Assembly: GCF_003086295.3 (NCBI RefSeq)
Contig: NC_092051.1
Coordinates: forward strand, 23,679,940-23,743,939
DNA from: Arachis hypogaea
Lineage: Eukaryota > Streptophyta > Magnoliopsida > Fabales > Fabaceae
Length of the DNA: 64,000 bases
Direction: 5' to 3'
The stretch's first letter is position 1, and each line of letters starts with the position of its first letter. The notes beneath the pieces were generated by a model. The model was not told the DNA's origin. It was given only the letters and a program-made list of their open reading frames with translations, and ran no database searches. The translations under genes and the position numbers were made by a program. This document shows positions 1-12,799 of this stretch, piece after piece.

Positions 1-1611
1 GGGTTACGTTACGGCAAAGACTTAGTTGGATTCTGGTCGCTTCATTATCATTAGGCATATTTTCAACCTGATTATATTGAATAATGTATTAGACTGGTCA
101 TCAGATAAAACTTAATTATATTCAACCTTAATCGATTTGGAGATCAGATTTTAGGTTGCAGAACTCGAGCTGATTCAATTATTTGATTACACAATATATT
201 ATATTAAAAAATAAAAAATATAATATATATATATAATTTTATTAATCCTAATCTAACCTCGATTACCATTTTCTTTTTTCTCATTATTTATTTTTATTTT
301 TCTGTGTTACATAATTTTTTTTCTTTTTACCTTTTTCTTTTAATTTTTCTTACAAATTTAATTCTAATTAGTTATCTGATTATTCGAACCGATCCAATCC
401 GTATTTTTAATAAATCTGTTTATGTCGATGCTTTATGCATATATATTATGATGTTTTCTGGATTTCCAAGGTAAGCTTCAAGCTCCATCGATTGGTTCTC
501 GTTGCTATATGGAATCTTTTGGTTTAATTTGGGGACTGAATTGAATTGAAAAACTTTTAAGTGGATAACTATAGTTTCATCTACTTTGGCTCTGAAGATT
601 GTTCTGCTTTGAAATAATTGCTAAATTTTTTCCTAAGTAAGTATCCTGAGTTCTATTCAAATTTGAAGGCATATCCTTCATAAGCTTTGAACTCAAATTG
701 TTACTGGTTATTCTAGTTTCTAATTAGCAGTTTGTGATTGACCTGGTTGCTATCTTGAATGTATTGTTTAATTTTGATTTCTAAATAATAGTTATTGTTG
801 GAATTTGATTAATGTTTGTGCTGATTTTATGCTTTTTAGTTCTATGTGTGATGCTAAATTGCTGATTAATTAAGGTGGTCTTGTTACGGAGTAATTAGTA
901 AAGGTGATTAATTAGTAAAGATATTTTAGTAATTTTATTTATTTTAGTCTTTATTTTTATTTTAAATCAAACAAAAAAACTGAAACATAACTTAATTTTG
1001 CACATTTTATACTAAACACAATATAAAAATTTAGTTTAGTTTTAATCTCTCAGTTTCTGTCTCTAATTTTTATTTTTTGGTCTCAATCTCTCTTTCAAAC
1101 AGCCTAAACAAACCAAATGGAAACAATTTGAAAAGGTTAAAGAAGATGAAATTCAAGGCCATGCCTTTGCAATGAGCAATTTGAAAAGGTTAACATAATT
1201 ATTTATTTGATCAAATCAAAATAATAATTAAATAATTATTTACAAAAGATTAGAACACTTGTTAGTGTGTGATATCATAGGTTCGAGCAGATAGTGAATT
1301 AGTCATACTAAATTTACTAATCAAGGTTGGCGTTTAGCAACATTCATCAATGATCAAATAGTACGAAGTAATAATATTTTCGCTAAGAACCCAAAAAGAA
1401 CAAAAATATAATTATTTTCATCTTTTAAACTTTTGGTTAACCCTTAGAGTATGGTTTGCAAACTCTAACTTATTACCAGTATTATAATGAATTATGAATG
1501 ATTCATTTCTTTATTCATTCAAATCCCTTTGTCAAGGCTCTGTTTAATTCATTCACTATAATTTTAGAGCTCAAACTCATTACCATAGTTGATGAATTTC
1601 ATATTGACTAA
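1..1611. other. AT-rich DNA with no recognisable gene
   Basis: This stretch is strongly AT-rich with many stop codons in every frame. I see no coding signature, RNA gene or clear repeat boundary. It is the left flank of the CACTA element that starts at 1612; the last three bases (1609-1611, TAA) are one copy of that element's target-site duplication. Confidence 0.6.
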
Positions 1612-1909
1612 CACTAAAAGAAAAACACTGAGAATCGTCAGATTTAGCGGCGTCGATTACCGACGGATTTAGCGTCGGATTTCGTGTCAGATACAAGGCA
1701 GCTTAGATTTTCCGAAATGTTTATCGTGGGATTTTATATTCCGATGGTGATTAGTAGCGTGAAATTTTGATTTGTGGGTGCCAACATTATCGTCGAATTT
1801 TTCCGACGGTAATTCGCTTTAGTGAAACGCTGCATTTGACCAATTTACCATTAGCGTAGTCCGATGGTAAATTCGACGGTAAGTTGATTTAAAATTCAAA
1901 CGCGAACCC

Positions 1910-1976
1910 TTCTTCTTCTTCTTCTTCTTCTTCTTCTTCTTTTTCTTCTTCTTCTTCTTCTTCTTCTTCTTCTTCT

Positions 1977-2036
<60 letters not shown>
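1910..2036. repeat. Compound (TTC)n-(CT)n microsatellite
   Basis: A pyrimidine-only tract runs from TTC repeats into an uninterrupted CT run of about 55 bp. It lies inside the CACTA element between the subterminal repeats and the transposase region. Predicted reading frames across it, rich in Arg-Glu or polyarginine, are artefacts of the simple repeat. Confidence 0.95.
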
Positions 2037-2042
<6 letters not shown>

Positions 2043-3339
2043 CGAAGCTCTCTCTCTTCTCTCATGTTCTCTCATTGGCGGAGGTGCTATCGGCGTCACC
2101 GTCACCTGCCGGAGCCTCTCATGCCGCCGTTGCTAGACGTTCTCGCCACTGGAGCTGTCGGTCACTGCTGGGAAGGTTGGGAACGCCGCCGCTATTTTTT
2201 GTGCCCACTATCGTCGGTGTCGCCTTCACTACTAGTGCCACAACACCTCTAGCATCCTGCAGCCACCATTAAAGATAATTTTGGCATAGTTTTTTAATTT
2301 TATTAAGATTTTTATGTGGGTTTAGAATTTTTTGTTAAATAGTTTATAAAATTTTTTATTAAATTATTGTAATGAGTTTGTGATTGGGATTTGGTATATT
2401 TTTTTTTACTGTTTTTCAGATTTTTCTGTAACTTTAGAATTTTGTTAGGTATTTTACCAAATTATTGATTAAATTATTGTAACAGAGTTTGTAGTTAGGG
2501 TTTGGTTTGTGGTTTTTAGTTTTTAGTTTTTTCAAATTTTTGTGTGAGTCTAGGGTTTTGTTTATATTAAGAATTTTATTATCAAATAATTGATTAAAAT
2601 AAGGTTTGAAATTTGTGATTAGAATTTCTTATGTCAATTTAACGTAAATAGAAATTATAATTCAATTAATGGCTAAGTAGGGCGAGATTAAGAGTGTTCG
2701 ACATTGTTGGTGGATGATTTTGTGAAGTTTATTGAATTAATTAGTTTCACCTTGTCAGTTTAATAAGTTTTTTTTTTTATTAAGACGATGGCATTTCTCT
2801 GAGATTAATTGGATTTCACTTCTTTCATATTCTGTGCATTCATGTTTCTGGTAGGTTTTCTATCTCTAACTATAATCTATTGTTTAAGTTTTATGTTTGA
2901 CTTACTTTTCCTAGGATAGCGTTTTAGGACGGAAATGAGAGAAGGTCGCGTAGAGGTGCCTTCTCAAAATCCTTGTTTGCTCGAAAATTGTGGAGTTATA
3001 AGGGATTGCACACTAGAACGGTTAGGATTTGATATGTTATTGAGTTTGTGTTTGTTCTAATATATGCTTGCAGCTGTTTTCACTATGAAAATTTTTATTT
3101 TTTTAGATGTCTCTGAATTAAGGAAAAATTTTGCCGAAATTTCGTGTGATTTGTTTTAAAATTTGTTTGGTTTATAGAAGATTATAATTATAGGGTTATG
3201 CTCTGTCGAATTTTGTAAAAAATTTAATAATTTTGTCTTGTTCATCGAATTCTAAGGTGTGTGATTCAATTTGATTTCAAGTTATCGTCTATGGATATAT
3301 GATAGGAATAACGATGGACGGGAGAATTAAAACCTGAAT

Positions 3340-6300
3340 TCTTTAAAGAGGTTGATGCGTTTGTCGGACATGTGTTCAGCATGAAACTATTTAGGTCTGA
3401 AGGGGGTATCTAGGTGTCCGTATGAAAAGTGTCAGCGGACTAAGTGATTAGGACCTACGGATATACCGCTTCTCCTTTACCATAACGGGTTCAAGGATGG
3501 GTATTGGATGTGACCGGACCATAGAGAAGTGAACAAACAGGAAATTAACCAGTCTGCCTCGAATTTGAATAGGTCCGACTATCGGTCAACGAGAGTTTGA
3601 GTGGAAAGAAAACTAAACATGGAAGACATGACTTGGGAGGGTAACCAAGAGAGATACAACGAGATGGTGCTTGACGTAACAGGTGTTACGTCATTGGAAG
3701 AGGCTAAACAAGAGCCTAACTCGGAGACAAGGATATTTTATCATCTGTTAAAATCTGCTGGGAGACCGTTGTATGAGGATTGCGTTCATTCAGAGTTGTC
3801 TGCATGTGTTAGAATGATGATTATTAAGTCGAAATCAAATCATACGCAAGAGTCTTTTGATAGGTGGGCTACCCTTTGCAACGAACTGATACCTGTCGGG
3901 ACCTCTGGCATCCTTTGAAACACTACGAAGTAAAGAAGCTAGTTTCAAAATTGGGTCTAAATTCGTTGAAAATTGATTGTTGTTTGAATGGGTGTATGAT
4001 GTATTACAAGAGAGATGCAGACCTAACTGAATGCAGATTCTGTAAATCACCAAGGTTCCAAGTCGAGAGAAAACATATTGGTAAACACCGATTAAAGAGA
4101 GTTCTGATGAAATGGATGCACTACTTGCCCTTGATCCCTAGGCTGAAACGATTGTATGCATCGATGAGTTCTCCCCCTCACATGACCTGCCATTATAATA
4201 AGAAGAGGGATGATGGAATCATTACGCACCCGTCACATGGAAAAGTCTGGCAACATTTTGATCGGGTGCATCCTACATTTGCGAGCAAGTCGATAAATAT
4301 TATACTAGCTTTGTGCTCTGACGGGTTCACACCGAATTTCAATTTTGGTAATGCGTACTCTTGTTGGCTTGTAGTCGTGACACCGTATAACATGAGTTCC
4401 AAAATATGCATGAAGGACCCACACATGTTCCTAACTTGCATTATCCTGGTCCTAACAATCCAAAAGCCACAATAGATATCTTCTTGCAGCCCTTGGTGGA
4501 TGAGTTAAAGGAGTTGTAGATTGATGGTGTAGAAACGTATGATATTTCGACGAAGACAAACTTCAAATTGCGAACTGTGTTGATGTGGACCATTAAAGAC
4601 TTTCTTGCATACGGCATGTTGTCTAATTAGTCCACTCAGGGCAGAATGGCATTCCCCATTTATATGAAGGATACGAAGGCATTTTGATTGCCGAATGGCG
4701 GTAAGAATTTATGGTTTGATTGCCATCAAAGATTCCTCGACTTTGATCATCCTTTTCGGCGAAACAGGACTCCTTCAAAAAGAATAAAAATGAACACGAA
4801 GAGGCACCCATAAAGTTGAATGGTAGGTAAGTTTGGAATCGCATCAGTAGAATCCCAATGATCGTAAAAAACGGGGCATGTTTGAGACCTCTAGGATATA
4901 GCAGGGAGCATAATTGGACTAAACAAAGTATATTTTGGGAGTTGCCTTATTGGAGAAATAGTTTGGTTCGACATTGTCTTGATTTGATGCACATTGAAAA
5001 AAACATGTTCGATAATATCATACACACAGTAATGGATGATGAGCGAACAAAGGATAATGATAAGGCATAGTTAGACTTGATGGACATTTGCAGGTGGCCA
5101 GATTTGGACTTAAGGAGACTTAATAACTAGTGGTGGGCTAAAACCAAAGGCAGTGTTAATTCTAACAAAAGTGCAGAGGCAAAATATTTGTAGGTGGATT
5201 AGGGGATTGAGGTTTCTTGATGGTTACGCCTCTAACTTGAGTAGCTGTGAAAACGTGTCACAGGGTAGGCTTGCTGGGTTGAAGAGCAACGATTGTCATG
5301 TTTTCATGAAGTCTTTGCTTTCAGTCGCATTTAGAGAACTTCCAACTAACATCTGGAAACCCCTCACAGAAATAAGTGAGTTCTTTCGGGAGTTATGTGC
5401 TACCAAACTTAGCATTAACGATCTCACAGTCATGGACAAGAACATTCTCACCATACTTTGTAAGCTAGAGAGAACATTCCCTCCATCCTTTTTTGACATT
5501 ATGGAAAACTTAGCAGTCTACCTACCGTTCGAAGTACTACTATGTAGACCAGTCCAATTTTAGTGGATGTACCCATTTGAGAGGATGATTGGTTCTTTCA
5601 AGCGCACTGTGAAGAACAGGACTCGGATTAAGGACAGCATCTGCGAAGCATTCCTAGCTAAGGAAACATATGCATTTTTCTTATTCTATTTTCAGTTTTA
5701 TGTTGATTCACGTAGAACAAGGGTTGCAAGGAACAATGAAGGGGGAGGGATTATCATTGGGTGGAACAAAATACCCAATCTTTACTCTGGAAGGAGCTGT
5801 AATGGGTGTGAATAGTGACTACTGGTTAGAGCAAAAGGAAATTAATGCCACACATCTGCATGTGTTGCTTAACTGTGACCAGATTTTACCGAACCTCATG
5901 TGAGTTTATTAAGTCCTCGTAAATATTACAATCAGTAACATTTGTGCTTCTTAATCTAATCAAAACTTCTTTATCTTATTCTATCATATAGGTTATTCCA
6001 AGAGACAAATCTTGATACCTCATTGAACAACTTTTCACGTTGATTCAGAGATTACGTCAGCATGCAGCTAACTGACACAACAGATTCGGAACTAATTGCA
6101 CTTAGTTGGGGCCCAAAGAATAAAGACACTAACTGCCCGATGTACACTGTTAATAGATATCGGTTCCATACCTTACAGTGGTCGATTGGAAAGAAAATAG
6201 ATAACACCGGAGTTTGGGTTCATGGGATTCAGGCGAAGGTCACTCTGATTGCTTTGGTGTGTTGGACAACATTATTGAATTAAAGTATTTATGTCGCACT

Positions 6301-6834
6301 ACGTACAAGGTATGCATGCTTAAATGTGAATGGTGTGATCCAAATTCGTGATAAAAAACATGAAAGCAGAATGATTATGATATCACTGAAGTTAATTTAA
6401 CTAGGAAATATAGGCACTATGATCCTTTTATTCTATCTCAAAATGCAAGATAGGTGTACTTTTTGCTTTATCCGGGTTCATGCAAATCTAGTTGGGTGGT
6501 TATGGTTAAGAATGATTCAAGAGGCCGGATCGAGTCTGATGATAGGACAGAAGATCATGAACCTTACCAGATTGATGACCCAACTCCTTCGAAAATGGTG
6601 GTTGATACCGGTGAGCCGATTACCCTTAGCTTGAATGATGATATCCTTAACCTTGGATTACATCACGACACACTACCACAACACGTCGACGATCTTCAAC
6701 AAGAAGACGAGATCGACGTGGACGAAGAAGAGAAAGACGAGTTCGATGATCAGGAAACTCGGAAGACAAGGATGGTGAACCAGAGAAAGAAGATGATGAA
6801 TCTGAATAGGATTAATGTAAATATAGTTTTATGA
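3340..6834 (+). pseudogene. TNP2-type CACTA transposase, multiply broken
   Basis: Pieces of the plant CACTA transposase appear in the expected order. Near 3380-3540 there is a Transpos_assoc-like segment (CP..KC followed by LLLYHNGFKDGYW). From about 3864 to 5040 comes Transposase_21, with a C.NGC..Y motif, DGIITHPSHGKVWQHFD, and SIFWELPYW followed by RHCLDLMHIEKN. A DUF4218-like segment covers 5230-5700 (ELPTNIWKPL; YPFERMIGSFKR) and a DUF4216-like segment covers 6060-6540 (FHTLQW; SRGRIE). Frames change between segments, and an in-frame TAG at about 5561 splits DUF4218. An acidic C-terminal tail ends at 6834. The transposase would bind the terminal repeats and cut the element; this copy cannot make a full protein. 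Confidence 0.88.
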
Positions 6835-7799
6835 TATGTATAATTCATTGCCAAACTTTGAGAAGAATATAATGTAATTAACATTGTTTCAGATATATCA
6901 ATTACCATCATTCCGTATTTTTATGTTGTATGCTTGATATTTCACTTCAGGTTTAAAGCACTGTTTCAATTATGCTTGTTATCAGATTACGCTATAAATG
7001 GACAGAAATTACTATTTTTAAAATAATAAAAAATTCTTTCCGTCGGATTAATTCAACAGTAACTGTCAACAGATTGTGTTATATATTCCGTCGCTAAATC
7101 CGACAGAAATTAGTGTTGGACACTAAAATTCCTCCGGTAAGTATTTTTCGACGAGATTTATACATTTATTCCACCGCTAAATCTGGCGGTAACCAGTTTA
7201 CCATGGGATTTATCTAGAAAATTTGTCGGTAAATCCATCGGTACTTGGCGACTTTCTTATAGTGTAATCATTAATTCTATAAGTATTTAAATCATACACA
7301 ATATCTATTCAACTAGCACCATAGGGTATTAAGTGTCCCGAATTAAAGTATAATAATTACTTTGTTAATTACTATGATAGTCGCAGGTCAAAAGAAAATT
7401 ATAACATTCACTATAGCACTTTTTGTTTATTGCAACATACGTTCAAGACAACACTTCGAAAAGGTTGCCTAAAATATATATAGACAATTCTTTATACTAG
7501 TCACAAAAAATAGAACTATAATAACGTTTGTTTTATCAACACGCTATAAGTGATTCCTTTGATAAATTAAAAGACACTTATCAAGTGTTGCCCTATCAAA
7601 TACACATAAACCACTATTATAAAGTCAATATATTACTTTTTCAAAACATTGTCTTTAAATTTATTTTAAACTTCACTTTCTAAGTGTTGTCAAAAATTTT
7701 TAATGCCTCTCCCAAAAAATAAATCTTACCAACATATTTTAACTTTAATTTCAAGCTTTTACCAATTTTCAAATAAAAAAAATCCAACTTAATAAATAA

Positions 7800-8365
7800 T
7801 AACTAAAAACAAAAGCAACAAAATAGGATTAGGGTTCTACTGTGGGAAAAAGGGGGAGAAGAAGAAAGAGAAGAAAGAAAAAAGGAGAACCACCATCGAA
7901 GGAGGAAGACGAGAAAGAAGGAGAAGAAGACGACGGAAAGAGAAGTTGCCATCGCCACTTTCTTCACTTCATTATCATCTCTGCCTTGTGTTGCTATTGT
8001 CGTTTCTACCTTGCACTACTGTAATCCCTCTTCTCTACTCACCGTCGTCGTGTTCCTCATTGCTCGAGCTTGCGCCATGTTTTGCTCACTCACGTTCGAG
8101 CATCGATCGTCTCCGCTCGTGGTTTGAGCTTCAATCGTGTCCGCTCGCATTTGTTCATCACCGCCAGTTACTATTTTGCAGGTACTTATGATTTTGCCTA
8201 TTCTTTTTGATTTTCCATTTTCGCACTTTGAATCCTAATTTTAATAATGTTGTTGTTGCTATTATAGCATTTTTGGTAATAATATTGATGTTTCAAGCTT
8301 CTCTAGTTTCTGCTCGCCATTCATCTCTTACTAAAAGAAGAGTGGCAAGAGTTGATTCAGGTTCC
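7800..8365 (+). other. Purine-rich then exon-like tract inside the second CACTA element
   Basis: A GA-rich stretch (7842-7945) is followed by a more GC-balanced segment. Two places look like splice donors: GCAG/GTACTT at about 8180 and TTCAG/GTTCCC at about 8360. Short frames encode Lys/Arg/Glu-rich or Ser/Leu-rich peptides that I do not recognise. It may be untranslated leader of a captured gene, either the pectin acetylesterase immediately downstream or another one. Confidence 0.3.
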
Positions 8366-8450
8366 CACTCTTATTTAATCTTATAAGATATTTTCAATAT
8401 AGTAACAATATTACTAACCTATAATTTATTATCAATTTTCAAGATTTTAG

Positions 8451-11177
8451 TCCGAACACCGGTGACATCGAAGCAGTTGATCCTGTAAGTATTGCAACAT
8501 TCAAAATTCTGTTCTAAGAGATAATATTTGTTATTTTCTTGGTGAAACTATATTTTGTAATTTTATTCTAATGAGATTTGCACATGATAAATAAATCAAA
8601 AAATCAATTTGCACTTCAGAAGAGGATGAATTTTTGTTGCTGTGGTTGAAAACTTGCTTGCAAAGGGAATGAGAAGTGCTTAAAATGTAATTGACATTGA
8701 TGATTTGTGAGTTTTATTTATTTATTTATTTATCTTCCAAATGATTTGTGTTCACTAATTGAAAATTGCAAGTACATGCTATTCTTTCAGGGTGTTTAGC
8801 AGGAAGATTGAAAGCAATACTACAATATGATCGCTTTAGATCTCTAATTCCGGCCAGAGCTAAAGCGAAATGCATTTCAAATGCTGGTTATTTCATTAAT
8901 GTGTATGCTTACTACTTTTACTTTTCTTTCTATTTATTTCATGGAACTTGTTACCTCATTTTTTTTAACATAACATAAAGGATGTCTTTGGAGCATAACA
9001 CATTCAAGAGTTCTATAGTCAAGTTGTTGCAACGCATGTATGTTGACTAAATCTCCAAAGTGGTCCCTGAGATTAACGTGGCACACTACAATCATTCCTG
9101 ATATTTCAATTGCACTAATTACATCCCTGAGATTGAAAAAATTGCACCATATTAGTCCCTGATCCATTTTCCGTTAACGACACGCTAACGTGGCTAGATG
9201 ACGTGGACCTTTGGTGACAAATGTCACCTCATGGTTTGACCACGTTTGACGGTATGATGATGTGTCGGTCAGTAACACGTGACATGCTCACGTGGATGGT
9301 TATACCATATGTCACAATGCTATTTTGCCACGTGTCGGGTTATGCCACGTGTCACAATTTTATTTGTCCACGTGTTATCCACTATGTCATAATTACATAT
9401 GCACCAAATTGGTCCCTTACTTTATATCAAATGACTCATTTTAGTCCCTGAAATTGAATGTCCTGCACCAAATTAGTCCCTTCATCAGTTTGTTCTCTTT
9501 CTTTTATAAATTCAAAATTTTTAATATCTTTGAATATAGTAATTTTAATTTTATCTTTTCACAAGTTATTTAAATACAAGTGCTTTATAAAATATTTTAA
9601 AAATTTTAATTTTAATTATACAATTTTTTTCTATAATATTTTATTAAAAGAATTATGAGATATTGATATTAATTTAGTAGAGAGTGTAAGTTAAGAGTAT
9701 AATAATATTTCTCAATACAAACTTTTTAATATTTAACACCTTAATAAATATTTTAAGAATACTTGATAAGACACTTGTTAACTAATATAAATTCATTATT
9801 TCTATCTGTTTTAAGAATGTTCGATTTCCCATAATTGACTTTTTGCTAAATTAATAAGATAGATTTATACTGTCGATTATAATATATTTTATCTATAACT
9901 TAGCTAGGCGGACTTTTCATATATTACACTATTAATTAATATAAGCACTTATTATAACCATCGCTTGAACAATATTAAGATACAAATAAATAAAAAAATT
10001 AGTGTATAAAAAAATATTGAGTTTTAAATTTCATGTTCGATTTAATTAACATGTGTTCTAATGATACAAGTTGAAATTAGTAATTAAAAATTTCAGTATA
10101 AAAAATTGTATAATAAAAGATAAAATTAAAATTAGTGTATAAAAAGTATTGAGTTTTAAATTTACAAAAAAATGAGAACAAATTGATAAATGGACTAATT
10201 TGGTGCTCGATATTCAATTTCAGGGACTAAAATGAGTCATTTGATACAAAGTAAGGGACCAATTTGGTGCATATGTAATAATGACATAGTGGATGATACG
10301 TGGACAAATAACATTGTGACACGTGACATAATCCGACACGTGGCAAAATAGCATTGTGACACGTGGCATAACCATCCACATCAGCATGCCACGTTTCGCT
10401 GACCGACACATCATCATACAGTTATACGTGGCCAAACCATGAGGTGACACGTGTCACTAAAGATCCACATCATCAAGCCACGTTAGCACGTCGTTAACGA
10501 AAAATGGGTCAGGGACTAATATGATGCAATTTTTCTAATCTCAGGGACGTAATTGGTGCAATTGAAATCTCAGGGACGATTTTGGTGCACGACGTCAATC
10601 TCAGGGACCACTTTGGAAATTTACTCCTTGTATGTTTCTTGATTGACTCACATGAACCATTTAGTCTGATAGAGCTTGATTGTGTTTTTCTTCATTATCT
10701 CATCAAGGATCGGCAAAGAATTTGCCTGCCTAGTGCACTTCAAGACTGAGCCCATGTCTAGTTAGTTTGTGAGTTGTGACCTATTTATTTTTCATTATGA
10801 GCGAGAGTTATTATTTCATATATGGCTTGACTTGGTCTTCATCATGTAATCCATGTAGTATTTCTTCCCAGAGAATGTGGTATCACAGTGAAGACACCAA
10901 TTTTCTTTGTTAATGCAACATATGACTCATGGCAGGTAAGATTGTTGTTGTTGTGTTGTGGTGAATAAGGAAGCATTAATTAATAAGGAAGGTGTTGATT
11001 TGTGTGTTCAGATACAGAAAATATTGGTACCGGGTGTTGGCCAAAACAACATTCGCAAAGGCTGTGGAATATTGGTATTATGAAAGAAGGCCATTCCATG
11101 AGATTAATCGCACTTACCCTTGCAACCCCACATGCCATAACCTTATCTTTGATAACAATCATCGCTCAGATGATTAG
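8451..11177 (+). pseudogene. Pectin acetylesterase (Notum-like) gene fragment with introns
   Basis: Ordered exon remnants match the plant pectin acetylesterase family, which removes acetyl groups from cell-wall pectin. They are 8451-8484 (TGDIEAVDP), 8601-8686 (NLHFRR, VVENLLAKGM), about 8778-8900 (AILSGCLAG, DRFRSLIPA, SNAGYFIN), 8981-9037 (HIQEFYSQVVATH), 10708-10760 (SAKNLPA, CTSRLSP), 10859-10935 (YFFPENVVSQ, PIFFVNATYDSWQ) and 11012-11177 (IQKILVPGVG, then AKTTFAKAVEYWYYERRPF and YPCNPTCHN). GT/AG borders survive at several exons. The nucleophile motif GCSAGG reads GCLAGR, so the Ser is lost. Stops include TGA and TAA codons explained by C-to-T changes. A one-base deletion lies after SQ near 10901, and about 90 residues are missing between GVG and AKTT. 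Retained introns mean genomic capture, not retrocopying. Confidence 0.85.
9045..10627. mobile_element. Mutator-like fold-back element with ~450-bp terminal inverted repeats
   Basis: The left arm (9045-9497) and right arm (about 10175-10627) are inverted copies beginning GA(C/G)TAAAT, then TCCAAAGTGGTCCCTGAGATT with few differences. A 9-bp near-duplication flanks the element: ATGTATGTT at 9036-9044 and TTGTATGTT at 10628-10636 (8 of 9 identical). Long arms and a 9-bp duplication fit Mutator-like elements. The middle (9500-10175) is AT-rich with no coding capacity, so the copy is non-autonomous. It sits at the first bases of an intron in the pectin acetylesterase pseudogene. Mirror-image 76-codon frames in the two arms are by-products of the inverted repeat. 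Confidence 0.85.
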
Positions 11178-12445
11178 ACACTTATTTGATAACCAATGAT
11201 CATGGCCTTTGCCACTCATCCTTACAAGATCTCAAGGTAATTAATAATAATAAACAACATCCATGTAATTATTTCTAATATGTAATTAATCTTGTTTATT
11301 TGAGTTATTTTGTGCACGCAGAGATTTGAGTTATAATAAAGGTGTCTTTGCCTATTCATCAACACAACAAACATGTAGGTTTATATATAAATTTCTCAGC
11401 TCTCATATATGAAAGTCAGTTAATTTATTAGAAGTTTAATTAATTTGAATTATATATTTTTAAGTACAGAAAGGAGAAAAGTGCTACTTGTTGAAAAGTA
11501 GTAGTAGTAATGAGGAATCAAGTAGTATTGGCTACAAATTCAAAGAGGAAGAATGCACATGTACCAACAAGAAAGTGCACACACAAATTCAAAAGCTTCT
11601 TATCATACATTCTCTAATGTCCTCTTTATGTTTCTGGTTTGGGTAAAAAATAAAGCTAAGTAAGCAATAAAGCAGTTGCATTCATTGACTAGCCACATTA
11701 GCTTATTAATTATAATGATATATATCAGCGCTATGTTTGTCCAAATAATTTTCTTCTGGTATTGATTTCTCTGTAATGATTGAAAAAACCGAAATTTACT
11801 TCTTTTTCTTGTTTATAAATGCTCCTCTTTTAATGTTTTTCTGTTATTCTACTGCTACATTGTTACACTTTTTTTTGTAATTTCTTCTACGAGTCTTTTT
11901 TATTTTTTTCATGTTCCTATTGTTGGTTTTGGTACTTTTACTTAGTGTCAGTACTGTTGATTTGTTTTATGTTATAAGAAAATATTTTGTTTTTTCTATT
12001 TTTGTTGTATATATGTGATTGGTAATCTGTTCTTACTATGTTCGAAAGTTTCTTATCATTGTTATATATATTATTTTGCAGATATAATTATTGTTGCATG
12101 TATAAGGGACAAGATACTAGGATTTGACAAAAAATATATACAATTGATAAAACTTGAAACAAATATATTTAGTCTATTTTTTTAAGTCCTTGTATTTCAT
12201 TTGAAGGACTATTTAATTATCTTTTCATATTTTCATATGTGAATTAGAAATCATTACATAATAGTGTATTTGAAATATTTTAATTTGATAATATCTATCC
12301 AATTAAAATAAGTTGATATTTTGTCTTTTTTTTATATTTTTAATTTTATTGTACTCATATTATAATAGAATGCTCAAATAATTGTAGCTATAGATTATAG
12401 ATAGTGTAGTATGAGAAGAATGTTGAAATGCATAGAAATAATATT
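11178..12445. other. Non-coding right part of the second CACTA element
   Basis: The sequence is AT-rich. A short exon-like piece near 11465-11600 is less AT-rich and reads GYKFKEEECTCTNKKVH in one frame; I do not recognise it. From 12445 onward the sequence becomes the GGCAACACTT-rich subterminal region. Confidence 0.4.
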
Positions 12446-12799
12446 AGAGGCAACGCTGCCAGATTGATTCCATAGTAATAATAGAAGAGGCAACACTTCT
12501 AAAGTGATGCCATAGTTGGTCAAATATGCAACACTCCCAAGGGTTGCTACAATAATAGAATAGGCAATATTTTTTATTAGTTGCAAAATTAGTAGAAAAG
12601 AGAACACCTAATAAGCGTTATATTAAAGTCTATTCATAAGCGTTGTCTTTGTTTTAGAATAGGCAACGACCGTATCTACAAGGCCCCTAAAAGTGTTGTC
12701 TTATATCCAAAAGTGTTGCTATAGATCAAAGGCAACTTTTTTTCAATATTAGGCAACACTTTTTAAATATTGTCTCAGATGAAAAATGTTGTAGTAATT

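Larger units (their letters stand above)
1612..7264 (+). mobile_element. CACTA (En/Spm) DNA transposon, degenerate but with both ends
   Basis: The left end begins CACTAAAAGAAAAAC and the right end finishes with the reverse complement of CACTATAAGAAAGTCGCC. Both are flanked by the trinucleotide TAA (1609-1611 and 7265-7267), the 3-bp duplication expected for CACTA transposons. Subterminal regions (1640-1880 and 7035-7250) are full of short direct and inverted copies of motifs such as CCGACGG and TCCGTCG, the usual transposase-binding arrays. The interior holds a decayed TNP2-type transposase on the plus strand. Length is 5653 bp. The element is probably immobile by itself because the transposase is broken, but its ends look recognisable to a related transposase. 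Confidence 0.9.
7409..12796. mobile_element. Second CACTA-like element, carrying a host gene copy
   Basis: The left end starts CACTATAGCACTTTTTG. The reverse complement of the right end starts TACTACAACATTTTTC. The mismatches within the first 13 bp are all transitions. ATT flanks both sides (7406-7408 and 12797-12799). Subterminal regions at 7425-7690 and 12445-12790 carry many GGCAACACTT / AAGTGTTGCC motifs in both orientations, a known subterminal motif of legume CACTA families. The final G of the canonical TAGTG is A here, so the right boundary is slightly less certain. I see no transposase. The interior carries a pectin acetylesterase pseudogene with introns, itself split by a fold-back element. 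Confidence 0.68.

Noticed and set aside
1896..2105. 69-codon Arg/Glu-rich minus-strand frame
   Set aside because: It is the translation of a (TTC)n-(CT)n microsatellite.
9221..9451. 76-codon frame present in mirror image at 10220-10450
   Set aside because: Both copies lie in the terminal inverted repeats of the fold-back element; there is no homology to a protein I know and no start or splice context.
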